Below are positions 1 through 8,857 of a DNA stretch of 64,000 nt, piece after piece. Source of the DNA: Candidatus Rifleibacterium amylolyticum (GTDB taxonomy: Bacteria > Muiribacteriota > Ozemobacteria > Ozemobacterales > Ozemobacteraceae); contig JAACJG010000002.1 of the NCBI GenBank assembly GCA_009917695.1, forward strand, positions 310,001 through 374,000, given 5' to 3'. The notes under the pieces were generated by a model. It was not told the DNA's origin. It searched no databases and was given only the letters and a program-made list of their open reading frames with translations. The position numbers and the translations under genes are program-made. Position 1 is the first letter of the stretch. Every line of letters starts with the position of its first letter.

Positions 1-293
1 ATCTCGATAATGTGCTTTGCCATTTCCGCTCTGGCCTGTTCGAGAAGGTCATCGGCCGACTTTGGTGTCACGTAGGCGCCCTGACCGCGCTTGAAGTAGA
101 TAGTGCCGGCGTTTGCCATTTCCTGGTATGCTCTGGCGATGGTGTTGGGGTTAACCTTCAGTGAGATTGCGAGATCTCTTATCGAGGGAAGCCGGTCATC
201 GGCCGCGAAAACGCCCGAGAGTATTTCGCGCTGCATGCCTTCGATAATCTGTTGATAGATGGGAACCGGTGAGCTTTCGTTGATTCTTATCAT
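1..293 (-). CDS. GntR-family (YtrA-type) transcriptional regulator, 3' end outside window
   Basis: Reading the minus strand from ATG at 293 gives about 97 residues that run off the window. They begin MIRINESSPVPIYQQI and contain a GntR winged helix-turn-helix at about residues 30-75 (LPSIRDLA, VNPNTIARAYQEM, GQGAYV). The short N-terminus and the tail DLLEQARAEM fit the YtrA subfamily, which normally represses an ABC transporter operon in which it lies. The start overlaps the stop of the upstream permease gene (ATGA, 290-293), so the two are co-transcribed and probably translationally coupled. An ABC ATPase gene would be expected next, outside the window. A palindrome in the operon promoter (2351-2378) is the likely target. 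The family call is secure; the ligand is unknown. Confidence 0.9.
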   Translation of the reverse strand, partial: MIRINESSPVPIYQQIIEGMQREILSGVFAADDRLPSIRDLAISLKVNPNTIARAYQEMANAGTIYFKRGQGAYVTPKSADDLLEQARAEMAKHIIE

Positions 294-2251
294 GATTGAG
301 CACCACCTTTCACCATGCGTGTATACAGAGATTCAAAAGAAGTTCGCCTGATGACCTGCATACTGGCAATATCGATTTCATGAATCTCGTGGGCGGTTTC
401 GATCATAAAGCGGTTGCCGGAAAGATGAAAAGCGCGATCCATCGGCAGGCCTATTCTGCTCGAACTGTCATTTTTCGGGCTGTTAAAGCTTGTAAACTCG
501 CGAATTTGCCCGCTGGTAAAATCCAGCGCCAGATGTTTGCAGATCAGTGGTTCGGTCGAATGTGAATTGTAATAGACAAATGCCTGGTCGCGATTTTCTG
601 TCAGCATGACTTCTATACGACCAGGCTTTTCTGGCCTGAAAAGTTCATCAGCACTGCCGCCATTCGGGTCGATCTCGACAATACTTTGCATGGTTGAATT
701 AAAATACGCGGCATCGCCAGGCAGGTACCGGGTGGCGACGATTTTACCGGCCGCATTTATACCGGCTACTTCAACTCTTTCGGTGATATGGTCAAGATAA
801 CGGGTTCTTCCGTCAAGCCAGGCAACGACCAGCATGTGGCTACCAGTCTTGCTTTCTCGATCCCAGCGATAATCATCGAAAACAATGTAATCGCTGCAGA
901 CGGCGACCACTTCAACTTCAGGATTAACCGGCAGAAGAACGCGTTTACCGTCTTTTACCGATACGAGAGTCAGTTTATCCTTTGCATCTTCAGATTTTCC
1001 GCAGATATAAACATCTGCGGGCCTGCCAGCTTCTTTTGCCGGCATGACGATGAATTCTCTGAAATTAAACCCCTTCTGTACACTGAACACGACCTTGTTA
1101 CCGCGCTCTTTTTCGTAAAGGTTGAATTCGGTAATTACGCTCGGACCGTTGATAATTCTCTCAACATAGACAAAGCGCCTGTCATCTATCAGTTTGCAGA
1201 ATTTGAGGTTGTCTCGTGCCGGTGAGGGCAGTTTTACCAGCGGATTGCCATTATGATCGTAGATCGTATCGTCAAGACCACGCAAAAGCCCGGCGAAAAA
1301 ACTTGCCGACTTGATATTGACGAAGCCTTCATTGGCAACTTTCTCATAACTCGTAAAGCTGCTCAGACGGCGACCGAGCTGTCTGACTTCGCCGGATTCG
1401 AGATCCTGCAACAACAGGCGACGCGAATAATAGCGGTCAGTATCGACGATATCCCACCAACGCGGAATCTCAGACACACGCCAGAGTATCTGACGGCCGC
1501 CGTTAAGAGGAACCCAGGTCGGATTGCTGACTTCATCCATCTGCCATGATCTTTCTGCGAAGGCACCAAGCAGCGACCAGCAGAGAGAAAGCGCGAAGGC
1601 AGCGGCAAGCAGCAGCAGAATTCCCTTGACTCCACGCATCTGTGAAGTCATGGTGCGGTCAGACATGAATACTATAATCGAGAGCGACAGAAAAATTACC
1701 ACCAGAAAAACCATCAGCAGGCCCAGATTGATAGTGGTTACCGTCAGAAGGCTGCTGGCAACGGCAACCGCCAGCGAACCGGTGATAAGAGTAGCGATAG
1801 TGGCAAAGCCTCTCGGCAACATGCTGGTAAAATAACCATAAGAAACGACAACCAGAGGCAGACCTATAGCCAATGCCGGGCTGGAGCGGAAAAACTTGAA
1901 AAAATCAATAGCAGACATACCGCACACCAGAGCCAGAATAAAATAGAAAACATAAAGGAGAACTGCATAAGCGACAGCAAAAAGAAGCTTGGCGAGCCAG
2001 AGTCGCCCTCGACTGACCGGAAGCGACAACAGAAAGGGGAAAGTGCGGTTGTTCACTTCGGAGCTTATCTGGTGGTTGGCGGCGAGATAGACAAACAGCG
2101 GCCCCTGCAGGACGAAGAGAAGGAACATGGCGATGCCGGAATCGAGCTGTTTGAACCAGGCTGCGACAAGCAGAGATACGACAGCGACAGCGAGAATGAT
2201 CAGGAAGTACATTCTTTGTTCGAGGAAGTCCTTGTATAATATCGATCTCAT
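290..2251 (-). CDS. ABC-2 type permease with a large extracytoplasmic, propeller-like domain
   Basis: 653 residues. The N-terminal 240 or so residues are an ABC-2 permease: a cytoplasmic start (KDFLEQR), then about six hydrophobic segments and the usual motif region NRTFPFLLSLPVSRGRLW. The remaining roughly 400 residues are not membrane-spanning. They contain repeated beta-strand-turn patterns such as DLESGEVRQLG, VSVKDGKRV, AWLDGRTRYLD and EIDPNGGSADEL, which resemble a WD/TolB-like beta-propeller. ATG at 2251 is preferred because AAGGAG lies 6 bases before it; a longer frame starting at 2281 has no such site. Co-transcribed with the GntR gene. The permease call is good; the propeller fold is inferred from sequence rhythm only. 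Substrate unknown. Confidence 0.82.
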   Translation of the reverse strand: MRSILYKDFLEQRMYFLIILAVAVVSLLVAAWFKQLDSGIAMFLLFVLQGPLFVYLAANHQISSEVNNRTFPFLLSLPVSRGRLWLAKLLFAVAYAVLLYVFYFILALVCGMSAIDFFKFFRSSPALAIGLPLVVVSYGYFTSMLPRGFATIATLITGSLAVAVASSLLTVTTINLGLLMVFLVVIFLSLSIIVFMSDRTMTSQMRGVKGILLLLAAAFALSLCWSLLGAFAERSWQMDEVSNPTWVPLNGGRQILWRVSEIPRWWDIVDTDRYYSRRLLLQDLESGEVRQLGRRLSSFTSYEKVANEGFVNIKSASFFAGLLRGLDDTIYDHNGNPLVKLPSPARDNLKFCKLIDDRRFVYVERIINGPSVITEFNLYEKERGNKVVFSVQKGFNFREFIVMPAKEAGRPADVYICGKSEDAKDKLTLVSVKDGKRVLLPVNPEVEVVAVCSDYIVFDDYRWDRESKTGSHMLVVAWLDGRTRYLDHITERVEVAGINAAGKIVATRYLPGDAAYFNSTMQSIVEIDPNGGSADELFRPEKPGRIEVMLTENRDQAFVYYNSHSTEPLICKHLALDFTSGQIREFTSFNSPKNDSSSRIGLPMDRAFHLSGNRFMIETAHEIHEIDIASMQVIRRTSFESLYTRMVKGGAQS

Positions 2252-2350
2252 AATGTGCTCCTTCAGAAGAAAGTAGGGCATAATACCGATAATCTCAGGC
2301 CTCTACAGTTAACACCGGTCACTGTGCACCGCGACTTGCGTTTTACTGTT

Positions 2351-2400
2351 TTAGCGTATTACTCTACTAATACACTAACCGATTTTTGCAATTGTGTCAA
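2351..2400 (-). promoter_or_regulatory. Promoter with palindromic operator for the permease-GntR operon
   Basis: On the minus strand TTGACA (2395-2400) is followed after 17 bases by TAGTGT (2372-2377). An inverted repeat overlaps the -10: TTAGCGTATTA (2351-2361), a 6-base spacer, TAATACACTAA (2368-2378). Ten of eleven arm positions pair. Its size and placement are what is expected of a GntR dimer repressing its own operon. Confidence 0.7.
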
Positions 2401-2583
2401 CTGCCCGCTGATGTTTTTTTATAATTCTGCCTGACTGATTCTGCATCAGGGTTTAAGAGTTGCTGCAAAGCCCGGAACATGGCAATTGTTACTAAATCAG
2501 GAATTCTGAAGTGTAACGAACAGCCGGAAATTTTCGTAGTTATTGTGGTTGTACAGACCAACACACTCTTATCATTCAGATTT

Positions 2584-2612
2584 TTCAGCATTCTGCCGAT
2601 TCGTGATACAAT
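2584..2612 (+). promoter_or_regulatory. Probable extended -10 promoter for the pilT-like operon
   Basis: TGATACAAT at 2604-2612 is an extended -10 element (TGn + TACAAT). The -35 position (TTCAGC, 2584-2589) is poor. The ATPase ATG follows at 2655, after GGGAG at 2641-2645. Confidence 0.45.
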
Positions 2613-2654
2613 TATTTTATCTGGTTGTATTTTTGCGCCCGGGAGATCTGACCT

Positions 2655-3731
2655 ATGGATGAGCAACTTGCCGACATTCTCAAACTCGGCCACAAGATGG
2701 GAGCTTCTGACGTACACCTGCACTCCGCAATTCCTCCGGTTTTCAGAGTGGCCGGCACTATCCAGATTTCTTCAAATCTGCCGTTGACAGATGAGGAGCT
2801 GCGACGTTTTTTTGAATCAACCGCTACTCCCACTATTCGTAGAATTTTCGAAGCCCGCAAAGACGTCGATTACTCTGTTTCTGTGCCAGGCATCAGCCGT
2901 TTCAGAGTGAACTGTTTTTTACAACAGGGGACTCTTGCCTTCGTTTTCAGGCAGATTCCATTTGAATTGCCAACAATAGATTCAGTGCAGATTCCGAGCA
3001 TAATCGTCGATTCGATTCAACGCCGACGCGGACTATTTCTACTATGTGGCCCAACCGGCTCGGGCAAGAGCACGACAATCGCAGCACTGCTACAGTTCAT
3101 CAACGAGAATTATCAGGTTCGAGTAGTTACGCTTGAAGATCCGATTGAATTTCTGTTTCGTGATGCCAAAGCAGAGTTTCTACAACGCGAACTGCGACGA
3201 GATTTCATGAGCTTTCCGGAAGCATTGCGCGGTGCTTTGCGCCAGGATCCAGATGTCATACTGATCGGAGAGATGCGTGAAGCAGAAACGATGGAACTTG
3301 CTCTTACTGCCGCCGAGACCGGACATCTCGTCATTTCGACGCTGCACGCCAGCAGCTCAGCTTCAGCCGTTGCCCGTATCATGGGTGTTTTTCCCACAGA
3401 TGCCCGCGAGTTCATACGCGACCAGCTGGCTTCTGTGCTGATAGGAATAGTCTCGCAGGCTCTGATACCAAAAAAGGATGATCCCAGCAAGCGTGTCGCC
3501 GTCAGAGAAATACTGCTCAATACGCCTGCCATGGCGAATCTGATCAGAACCGAGAAGCACGAGCAGATTCCGATTTTTCTCGAAACAGGCTCTGATATCG
3601 GCATGATCTCGATGAATGCAGCCCTTGAAGACTTGATTGTCAAAAAACTTATCTCCAGCGACCAGGCCTTTCCATACAGCCCTGAACCCGAGGCTCTCAT
3701 GACGAGGCTCGAAAGGAAAGGACTGTTATGA
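2655..3731 (+). CDS. PilT-type pilus retraction ATPase (first of two)
   Basis: 358 residues, the usual PilT length. Visible motifs are Walker A GPTGSGKST (132-140), the Asp box TLEDPIE (159-165), the Walker B region DPDVILIGEMRE (198-209), the His box TGHLVISTLH (222-231) and a version of the PilT C-terminal signature (AMANLIRTEK; family consensus AIRNLIRE). PilT hexamers at the inner face of the cytoplasmic membrane power retraction of type IV pili. GGGAG lies 9 bases before the ATG. The stop overlaps the next ATPase start by 4 bases (ATGA). Paired PilT homologues are often called PilT and PilU, but the sequence does not say which this is, so no symbol is given. Confidence 0.9.
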   Translation: MDEQLADILKLGHKMGASDVHLHSAIPPVFRVAGTIQISSNLPLTDEELRRFFESTATPTIRRIFEARKDVDYSVSVPGISRFRVNCFLQQGTLAFVFRQIPFELPTIDSVQIPSIIVDSIQRRRGLFLLCGPTGSGKSTTIAALLQFINENYQVRVVTLEDPIEFLFRDAKAEFLQRELRRDFMSFPEALRGALRQDPDVILIGEMREAETMELALTAAETGHLVISTLHASSSASAVARIMGVFPTDAREFIRDQLASVLIGIVSQALIPKKDDPSKRVAVREILLNTPAMANLIRTEKHEQIPIFLETGSDIGMISMNAALEDLIVKKLISSDQAFPYSPEPEALMTRLERKGLL

Positions 3732-4771
3732 GCAACCCCCTTTTGTCACTCATAGAAGAAGCACTCAAACATGGCGCCTACGACCTGCACATCAAATCGG
3801 CTTTTCCGCCAATCATGCGAGTTGCCAATGAAATCAGACGCATGGATCTGCCGGCATTCTCGCCAAAGGAAATGGAACAGCTCGTCATTTCGCTGCTTGA
3901 CGAAAACCAGCGCAAGGCATTCAAGGCGAGGGGCCAGATCGACTGCTCGTTTACCATTCCAAATGTGATCAGAGTGCGTGCCAACATATTTTTTCAGCGC
4001 AACAGCCTGGCGATTTCATGCCGTCTGGTACCGCCGTCACCACCTGAAATGGCCACCCTCGGCTTCACTCAGGAAGTCACCGATACCATGTTGAAAATCA
4101 ACAATGGCATGATACTTATAACCGGCGCCACCAACTCCGGCAAATCAACGACAGCGGCCAGCTTCATCGATCTGATCGCGCGCAATCATGCGCTGCACAT
4201 CATTACCATTGAAGACCCGGTCGAGTATGTCTTTCCCAAATACCCGAAGTCAATTATAAGTCAGCGCCAGATCGGCGAAGACACGCCAGACTTTCACAGC
4301 GGTCTTAACTCAGCCCTGCGTCAGGATCCCGACGTTGTACTCATCGGTGAACTGCGCGATATCGAAACGGTAGAAACCTGCCTTAAAGCAGCAGAGACAG
4401 GGCATCTTGTCGTCGCCACCCTGCACACATCAAATGCAGTACAGAGTATAACCCGCATGATCAATATTTTTCCGTCACATCAGCGCGACAATATACGTTT
4501 TATGCTCTCAAGCTCGTTAAAATGCGTGCTGTCACAGGTGCTGCTGCCATCTGCCGACCACAAGAAACGTGTGCTGGCATACGAGATTCTACCTATGCTG
4601 CCATCGGTCAGCAACCTTATCAGACAACGCAAGATTCACGAAATTCATTCGGTCATGCGCCTCGGCCAGAGATCTGGCTGCATCCCGATGAGCACTGTCG
4701 TTAGAGACCTGCTCAAACGAAAACTGGTGCGGCATGAAGATGTGCCGCCAGAATTCCTCGAGGAGAAATAG
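3728..4771 (+). CDS. PilT-type pilus retraction ATPase (second of two)
   Basis: 347 residues, homologous along its length to the preceding protein but clearly diverged. Walker A is GATNSGKST (133-141), the Asp box is TIEDPVEY, Walker B is DPDVVLIGELRD (201-211) and the His box is TGHLVVATLH. The C-terminal signature reads SVSNLIRQRK. The gene starts inside the end of the first ATPase gene, so the two are probably made in equal amounts and may form a mixed complex, as known for PilT/PilU pairs. AGGAG near its 3' end (4761-4765) serves the following cyclase gene. Function as a retraction motor or its accessory is inferred from family membership. Confidence 0.9.
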   Translation: MSNPLLSLIEEALKHGAYDLHIKSAFPPIMRVANEIRRMDLPAFSPKEMEQLVISLLDENQRKAFKARGQIDCSFTIPNVIRVRANIFFQRNSLAISCRLVPPSPPEMATLGFTQEVTDTMLKINNGMILITGATNSGKSTTAASFIDLIARNHALHIITIEDPVEYVFPKYPKSIISQRQIGEDTPDFHSGLNSALRQDPDVVLIGELRDIETVETCLKAAETGHLVVATLHTSNAVQSITRMINIFPSHQRDNIRFMLSSSLKCVLSQVLLPSADHKKRVLAYEILPMLPSVSNLIRQRKIHEIHSVMRLGQRSGCIPMSTVVRDLLKRKLVRHEDVPPEFLEEK

Positions 4772-4772
4772 T

Positions 4773-6146
4773 ATGGGACTTCTCGACAGCCTGACAGGCG
4801 GCGGTGCCAGCAAAGAGCTCGAAGATCTGCGCCGCGAAATGGCAACTCTTAAAAACCAGCTGCGCCTGAGCGAAAACGAAAAGACACTCAATCACCAGAA
4901 ATACCTGGCCATAATCGACAAGACACATGCGTTCATGGAGCGACTGAAGATTCTCGTCGGTACTCTTGAAGACACCTATATACTCGAGCGCTGCTGGGAT
5001 CTTCTCGACCTGGCGCTGGGGATAAAGAAGGGTGCAATATACCAACACAGTGATGAAGGCTGGGTTGCAGAGCATTATGTCGGTTTCAAAGACGAAGAAA
5101 TTCCGGTCATTCCGCTCAACGAAGACTCGTTACCCGGGTACGTCGCAGAAACCGGTGCCGTTTTGAGTCTCGCTCACCTGCGCAAACAGGACGATCTTGC
5201 CTATCTCGAACGCCGCGGTGTAATTCCCGACTGCAAAATTGTCTGCCCGGTGCGTGTTGACGGCAACATCGAAAAGCTGATCATCATCTGTACCTATGCC
5301 GGCAACGTGTTTACCGGCGAAGACGATCTCGACACCGTTAACATGGTGGCTACTCTGCTTGGCCTGGTGCTCAGCAACACCAAAGCTCTGACGGCACAAA
5401 AGAGTGAGTTCGAAAAAATGCGAAAACTCTTCTCAAGCATGGTCGCCCCAGAGGTTATCGAACTGCTTGAGCAGAACCCTGATGGCATAACCCTGGGCGG
5501 CGAACGCAAACAGATCGCGATCTTGTTTGTCGATATACGCAATTTTACTGCGCTTGCCAAAACGATTACACCTGAACAGACGGTTGAGCTGCTGAATCGT
5601 TACTTTGCCATCATCACTGAAATCGTTCTGAAAAACCGTGGAACACTCGACAAATTCATGGGCGATTCAGCCATGGCTCTTTTCGGCACACCAAATATTC
5701 ACGCCAACCCATCTCTTTCGGCGGTTCAGGCTGCCATGCAGATCCAGCGAGCATTCGAAGTAAAGATGCCACAATGGGTTGCCGAAGGCTTTCCCCAATA
5801 TGGAGTCGGAATAGGAATAAATTTTCAGGAAGTAATTGTCGGAAACGTTGGCTCAACCAAGCTTTCGAATTTTACCGCAGTTGGCGATGGTGTCAATATT
5901 GCATCGCGACTGTGCCATGTCGCCAAACCCGGCGAAGTTCTCATTACCGGCTCATGTTACGAGAACATACCTGACTGGCCCGGCGCCGTCGAAGAACGCT
6001 TTGGTGTAACAATAAAGGGCAGTGAATCTATCACTGTGTTTTCACTTGAAGATGCGCCAGGCGACAAAGCCTGCTGTCCGCAGTGCGGACTGCCATTGCC
6101 TCTCGAAGCCAGATTCTGTGGCGAATGTGGTTTCAAGAGAACATAA
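4773..6146 (+). CDS. Class III adenylate/guanylate cyclase with GAF domain and C-terminal zinc ribbon
   Basis: 457 residues. Order: short coiled coil (about 12-45), GAF-like sensor (about 55-205), class III nucleotide cyclase catalytic domain (about 245-420) and a CxxC...CxxC zinc ribbon at the extreme C-terminus (CPQCG, CGECG). The catalytic domain keeps both metal aspartates (FVDIRNF and KFMGDS) and the transition-state Asn/Arg pair (VNIASR). The lysine in DKFMGDS fits ATP as substrate, so cAMP is the expected product. ATG at 4773 is chosen because AGGAG lies 7 bases upstream; an in-frame ATG at 4734 lies inside the pilT gene. It follows the two PilT genes by one base, implying linked pilus retraction and cAMP signalling. 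Confidence 0.88.
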   Translation: MGLLDSLTGGGASKELEDLRREMATLKNQLRLSENEKTLNHQKYLAIIDKTHAFMERLKILVGTLEDTYILERCWDLLDLALGIKKGAIYQHSDEGWVAEHYVGFKDEEIPVIPLNEDSLPGYVAETGAVLSLAHLRKQDDLAYLERRGVIPDCKIVCPVRVDGNIEKLIIICTYAGNVFTGEDDLDTVNMVATLLGLVLSNTKALTAQKSEFEKMRKLFSSMVAPEVIELLEQNPDGITLGGERKQIAILFVDIRNFTALAKTITPEQTVELLNRYFAIITEIVLKNRGTLDKFMGDSAMALFGTPNIHANPSLSAVQAAMQIQRAFEVKMPQWVAEGFPQYGVGIGINFQEVIVGNVGSTKLSNFTAVGDGVNIASRLCHVAKPGEVLITGSCYENIPDWPGAVEERFGVTIKGSESITVFSLEDAPGDKACCPQCGLPLPLEARFCGECGFKRT

Positions 6147-6175
6147 TCTTGTGTATCGCTCAACCAGGAAAGTAA

Positions 6176-6212
6176 ATGGGCTGCTGCAATTCAGCAACAG
6201 CCCATAGTTTTG
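6176..6212 (+). terminator. Terminator after the pilT-cyclase operon
   Basis: Stem ATGGGCTG (6176-6183) pairs with CAGCCCAT (6198-6205), extended inward by TGC/GCA across one mismatch. AGTTTTGTT follows. Confidence 0.65.
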
Positions 6213-6292
6213 TTATACAAATGCGTTCTGATTTTTGTTAAATCCAGTGGCTTCAGCCATCAGACAGGATGCTGATTTAGAAAGCGAAACAT

Positions 6293-7060
6293 TTAACCCG
6301 CCGACATCAGCCAGTAACTACGGCAATCCGAGGTACGATCCATAAAACCATATTCGATCAGATAACGACGCAAAGTTGCATGGTCGTCGAAAACCTGTTT
6401 GAGAATCGCAGTGACTTCTTTTTCCGTGTATTTGCGACCAGACTCGAATCGACTGGCAATATGACGCAGCACCGCCAGCTTGCATTTTTCCTTTATATAA
6501 AAGGTAGATAATCGCCCGTCGAGACCATCGGGAAAATACTTCTTAAGAATTTTTTCATTTTCTTCGAGCGTGATTTTGTAGCGGTCATCGACCATGGTTG
6601 CGGTCGCGTGCGGCTCAATATACTTTACCGGCGACACCTCGTTTTCTCTGATAAGTTCACATACTGCCATAAGAATTTTAGCCTGCCTTTCTTTCTCTTT
6701 GAGTGCGAATCGATGATTGCGAATGGTCGATGCACTGCCAATTCCAAGTTGCTGCTGTATCTGAGCATCCGGCATACGGTTGTAGAAGCAGCGCAACAGC
6801 TTACACATGTGCTCTGAAAATCCCGTCGACTTTTTGTCGAGGCCAATCAGATATTCGAATACAGAACCATGTGCCCGGGTGATGTGCAGTTCCATGAAGC
6901 GCCGCGCCTCATAGAGATCCGCGCCATCTTTGTAAATCATGCCTTTTTCAATTTCACGACCGCAGATTATGCACTCGTAGAACTGCCGGTTTTCGGTAAA
7001 ACCCTGCTTGATAATTTCCATCGGCAACTCCTGCCAATTTGTTAAACTTTTCATAAACAT
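6293..7060 (-). CDS. DUF2087-containing putative regulator with a zinc-finger-like N-terminus
   Basis: 255 residues. The C-terminal 80 or so residues match the DUF2087 pattern (KYFPDG, RKYTEKEVTAIL, DHATLRRYLIEYGFMDR, YW), a small domain commonly fused to helix-turn-helix regulators. The middle (AQIQQQLGIGSASTIRNHRF) reads as a helix-turn-helix. The N-terminus has CIIC followed by HITRAH, a possible CCHH zinc site. ATG 7060 is chosen because GAAAGG lies 5 bases before it and because a good promoter (7088-7116) lies just upstream, ruling out the longer frame from 7195. Role as a transcriptional regulator is an inference. Confidence 0.75.
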   Translation of the reverse strand: MFMKSLTNWQELPMEIIKQGFTENRQFYECIICGREIEKGMIYKDGADLYEARRFMELHITRAHGSVFEYLIGLDKKSTGFSEHMCKLLRCFYNRMPDAQIQQQLGIGSASTIRNHRFALKEKERQAKILMAVCELIRENEVSPVKYIEPHATATMVDDRYKITLEENEKILKKYFPDGLDGRLSTFYIKEKCKLAVLRHIASRFESGRKYTEKEVTAILKQVFDDHATLRRYLIEYGFMDRTSDCRSYWLMSAG

Positions 7061-7087
7061 TTTAACCTTTCGTTTGTTTATAAATAG

Positions 7088-7116
7088 ATTGTAAACAATA
7101 TATCTATAAAAAGCAA
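7088..7116 (-). promoter_or_regulatory. Promoter for the DUF2087 gene
   Basis: Minus strand TTGCTT (7111-7116), 17-base spacer, TACAAT (7088-7093). The 5' leader to ATG 7060 would be about 20 bases. Confidence 0.6.
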
Positions 7117-7268
7117 GGCAGTTCAGAAATAACGAATTGCATTTCTCAGCGATGAGCCAGATCTGTGCAAGGCCGCGCAAGAACAGCAAGAACAATTGCT
7201 GCTCTGTGAGATCCTGCTACTTCGCGCAGGACAGCTAAGCTATTGTATAAGGCCATCCATGGCCAAAA

Positions 7269-7327
7269 AGCCAGCTCTGAGCTAATCTCAGCTCCCGGGG
7301 GGATTGCTTCGCCGTGCTCGCAATGAC
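7269..7327. repeat. Degenerate copy of a dispersed palindromic repeat
   Basis: Shares AGCCAGCTCTGAGCTAATC (7269-7287) and GATTGCTTCG...GTGCTCGCAATGAC (7302-7327) with the complete element at 42058-42160. The 5' inverted end (GTCATTGCGAG) is not recognisable here. The copy lies downstream of the glycerate kinase gene, 11 bases past its stop codon. Confidence 0.7.
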
Positions 7328-7338
7328 AAAAAATTGAA

Positions 7339-8712
7339 TTACCGGTCAGAAGAGCCAGCAGAAAGAATCATATAGATATCGTTGACATTGCTGCCGGTGT
7401 AACCAGTATGAACCAGGTCGCCAAGAGCCTTAAAAAAGCTGTAAGAATCGTTGTTCTGCAAAAACGTTTCCGGCGTCATAGCGAGCTTTTGGGCGCGCGC
7501 CAGGGTGGTGCCGTCTACAATAGCGCCACAGGCGTCGGTCGGCCCGTCTATACCGTCAGTCGCCAGCAGAGCAACCAGAAGGTTCGCGTGGCCCGCCAGC
7601 TCTCGCACAGCGGCCAGGGCCGCCTGCTGATTACGGCCGCCGCGACCATGGCCAGCAACCTGAACGGTTGCTTCACCGCCCATCAAGACTGCTACAGGAG
7701 CTGCGGAGTCGGCGGCGGCAATCGCTCTGACTGCGAGATTTTGCCCAAGCTGACAGGCATCACCCTGCCATGGTTCATTGACAACATCTACCTTAAAGCC
7801 GGCAGCGGCAAGACTGTTACTGGCAGCAACGAGTGCCAGATGATTATTGCCGACGACCCGGTTGAAAACCCCGGCAAACGAGACATCGCCCGGCTTTGGC
7901 GTTTCTTCGACCAGGCCGGCGGCACCATCAGTCAAGAGTGTTTTTACTGTTTCCGGCACGTCATCCCATAGTCCGTAGCATCGCAAAACTGCTGCTGCAT
8001 CAGCGAATGTCGAGGTATCCGGCACCGTCGGCCCCGAAGCGATCACATCGAGCGGGTCACCGATAACGTCTGAAAGAATGAGATTAAGCAGTCGAGCCGG
8101 GTATATCCGTCGCGCCAGCCGGCCGCCCTTGCTGCCGCTGAGATGCTTGCGTACAACGTTAATTTCACTGATAGAAGCACCTGACTTGAGCAGCAACGAG
8201 GTCACCTTCTGCTTGTCGGCCAGAGAAATGCCATGAACCGGCAAAGGCAACAAACTCGAACCGCCTCCCGAAATCAGGCAGATCACAAGATCTTCCGCTT
8301 CTGCCGCATCTGCCAGTTCAAGAATCCGTCGACAGCCCTCTACCCCACTCTCGTCCGGCACCGGATGCCCGGCGTGATTGAGCATGGTAATTCTGGTGCT
8401 GCACTCAGTTTCATGCGGGATATTCACGCAGCCGGCGGTTATTCTGTCGCCAAGCAAGTCTTCGAGCGCACCAGCCATAGCACCGCTGGCCTTGCCGGCG
8501 CCAACGACATAGACTTTGCCAGCACCAATATCAATGTGACTCTCGCCGACCTTCAGAATCTTATTGTCGAGCGATAGAAACGATCTGAGCAGTTTTGCCG
8601 GTTCCATACATTCAAGAGCCGAGTTATAAGCCAATAGTGCGGCTTTACACAGCCACGCACAGTTCTGACTCACCGCCCGTTCAGACAATTGCTGAAAATT
8701 CTTAACGAACAT
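7339..8712 (-). CDS. Glycerate 2-kinase (GckA/TtuD, MOFRL family)
   Basis: 457 residues. Family landmarks are GAGKASGAMAGALEDLL, a glycine-rich CLISGGGSSLLPLP, VRKHLSGSKGGRLAR, LILSDVIGDPLDVIASGPTVPD, the C-terminal MOFRL region with GGEATVQVAGHGRGGRNQQ, then LATDGIDGPTDACGAIVD. The enzyme phosphorylates D-glycerate to 2-phosphoglycerate in glyoxylate/serine catabolism; older entries call it hydroxypyruvate reductase. ATG 8712 gives a normal full-length protein, although its ribosome site is weak. A possible promoter upstream (TTGCGT, 17 bases, TATGCT) is marginal. It is a single-gene unit with no pathway neighbours in view. Confidence 0.9.
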   Translation of the reverse strand: MFVKNFQQLSERAVSQNCAWLCKAALLAYNSALECMEPAKLLRSFLSLDNKILKVGESHIDIGAGKVYVVGAGKASGAMAGALEDLLGDRITAGCVNIPHETECSTRITMLNHAGHPVPDESGVEGCRRILELADAAEAEDLVICLISGGGSSLLPLPVHGISLADKQKVTSLLLKSGASISEINVVRKHLSGSKGGRLARRIYPARLLNLILSDVIGDPLDVIASGPTVPDTSTFADAAAVLRCYGLWDDVPETVKTLLTDGAAGLVEETPKPGDVSFAGVFNRVVGNNHLALVAASNSLAAAGFKVDVVNEPWQGDACQLGQNLAVRAIAAADSAAPVAVLMGGEATVQVAGHGRGGRNQQAALAAVRELAGHANLLVALLATDGIDGPTDACGAIVDGTTLARAQKLAMTPETFLQNNDSYSFFKALGDLVHTGYTGSNVNDIYMILSAGSSDR

Positions 8713-8797
8713 ACTCAGCCCACCTGCACTGTTTCTTATTTTTCAGCATAAGACATTCCGCGACCAAACGCAACGCAGCCCTTCAAAGTATGGCGGT

Positions 8798-8826
8798 TTG
8801 ACACATTTCAGGCAACGGGGTACACT
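8798..8826 (+). promoter_or_regulatory. Sigma-70-type promoter for the peptidase gene
   Basis: TTGACA (8798-8803), 17 bases, TACACT (8821-8826). The GGAGG/ATG start of the next gene lies at 8848/8858. Confidence 0.7.
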
Positions 8827-8857
8827 AATAAAAGAAGCGAACACAGCGGAGGTTTTC

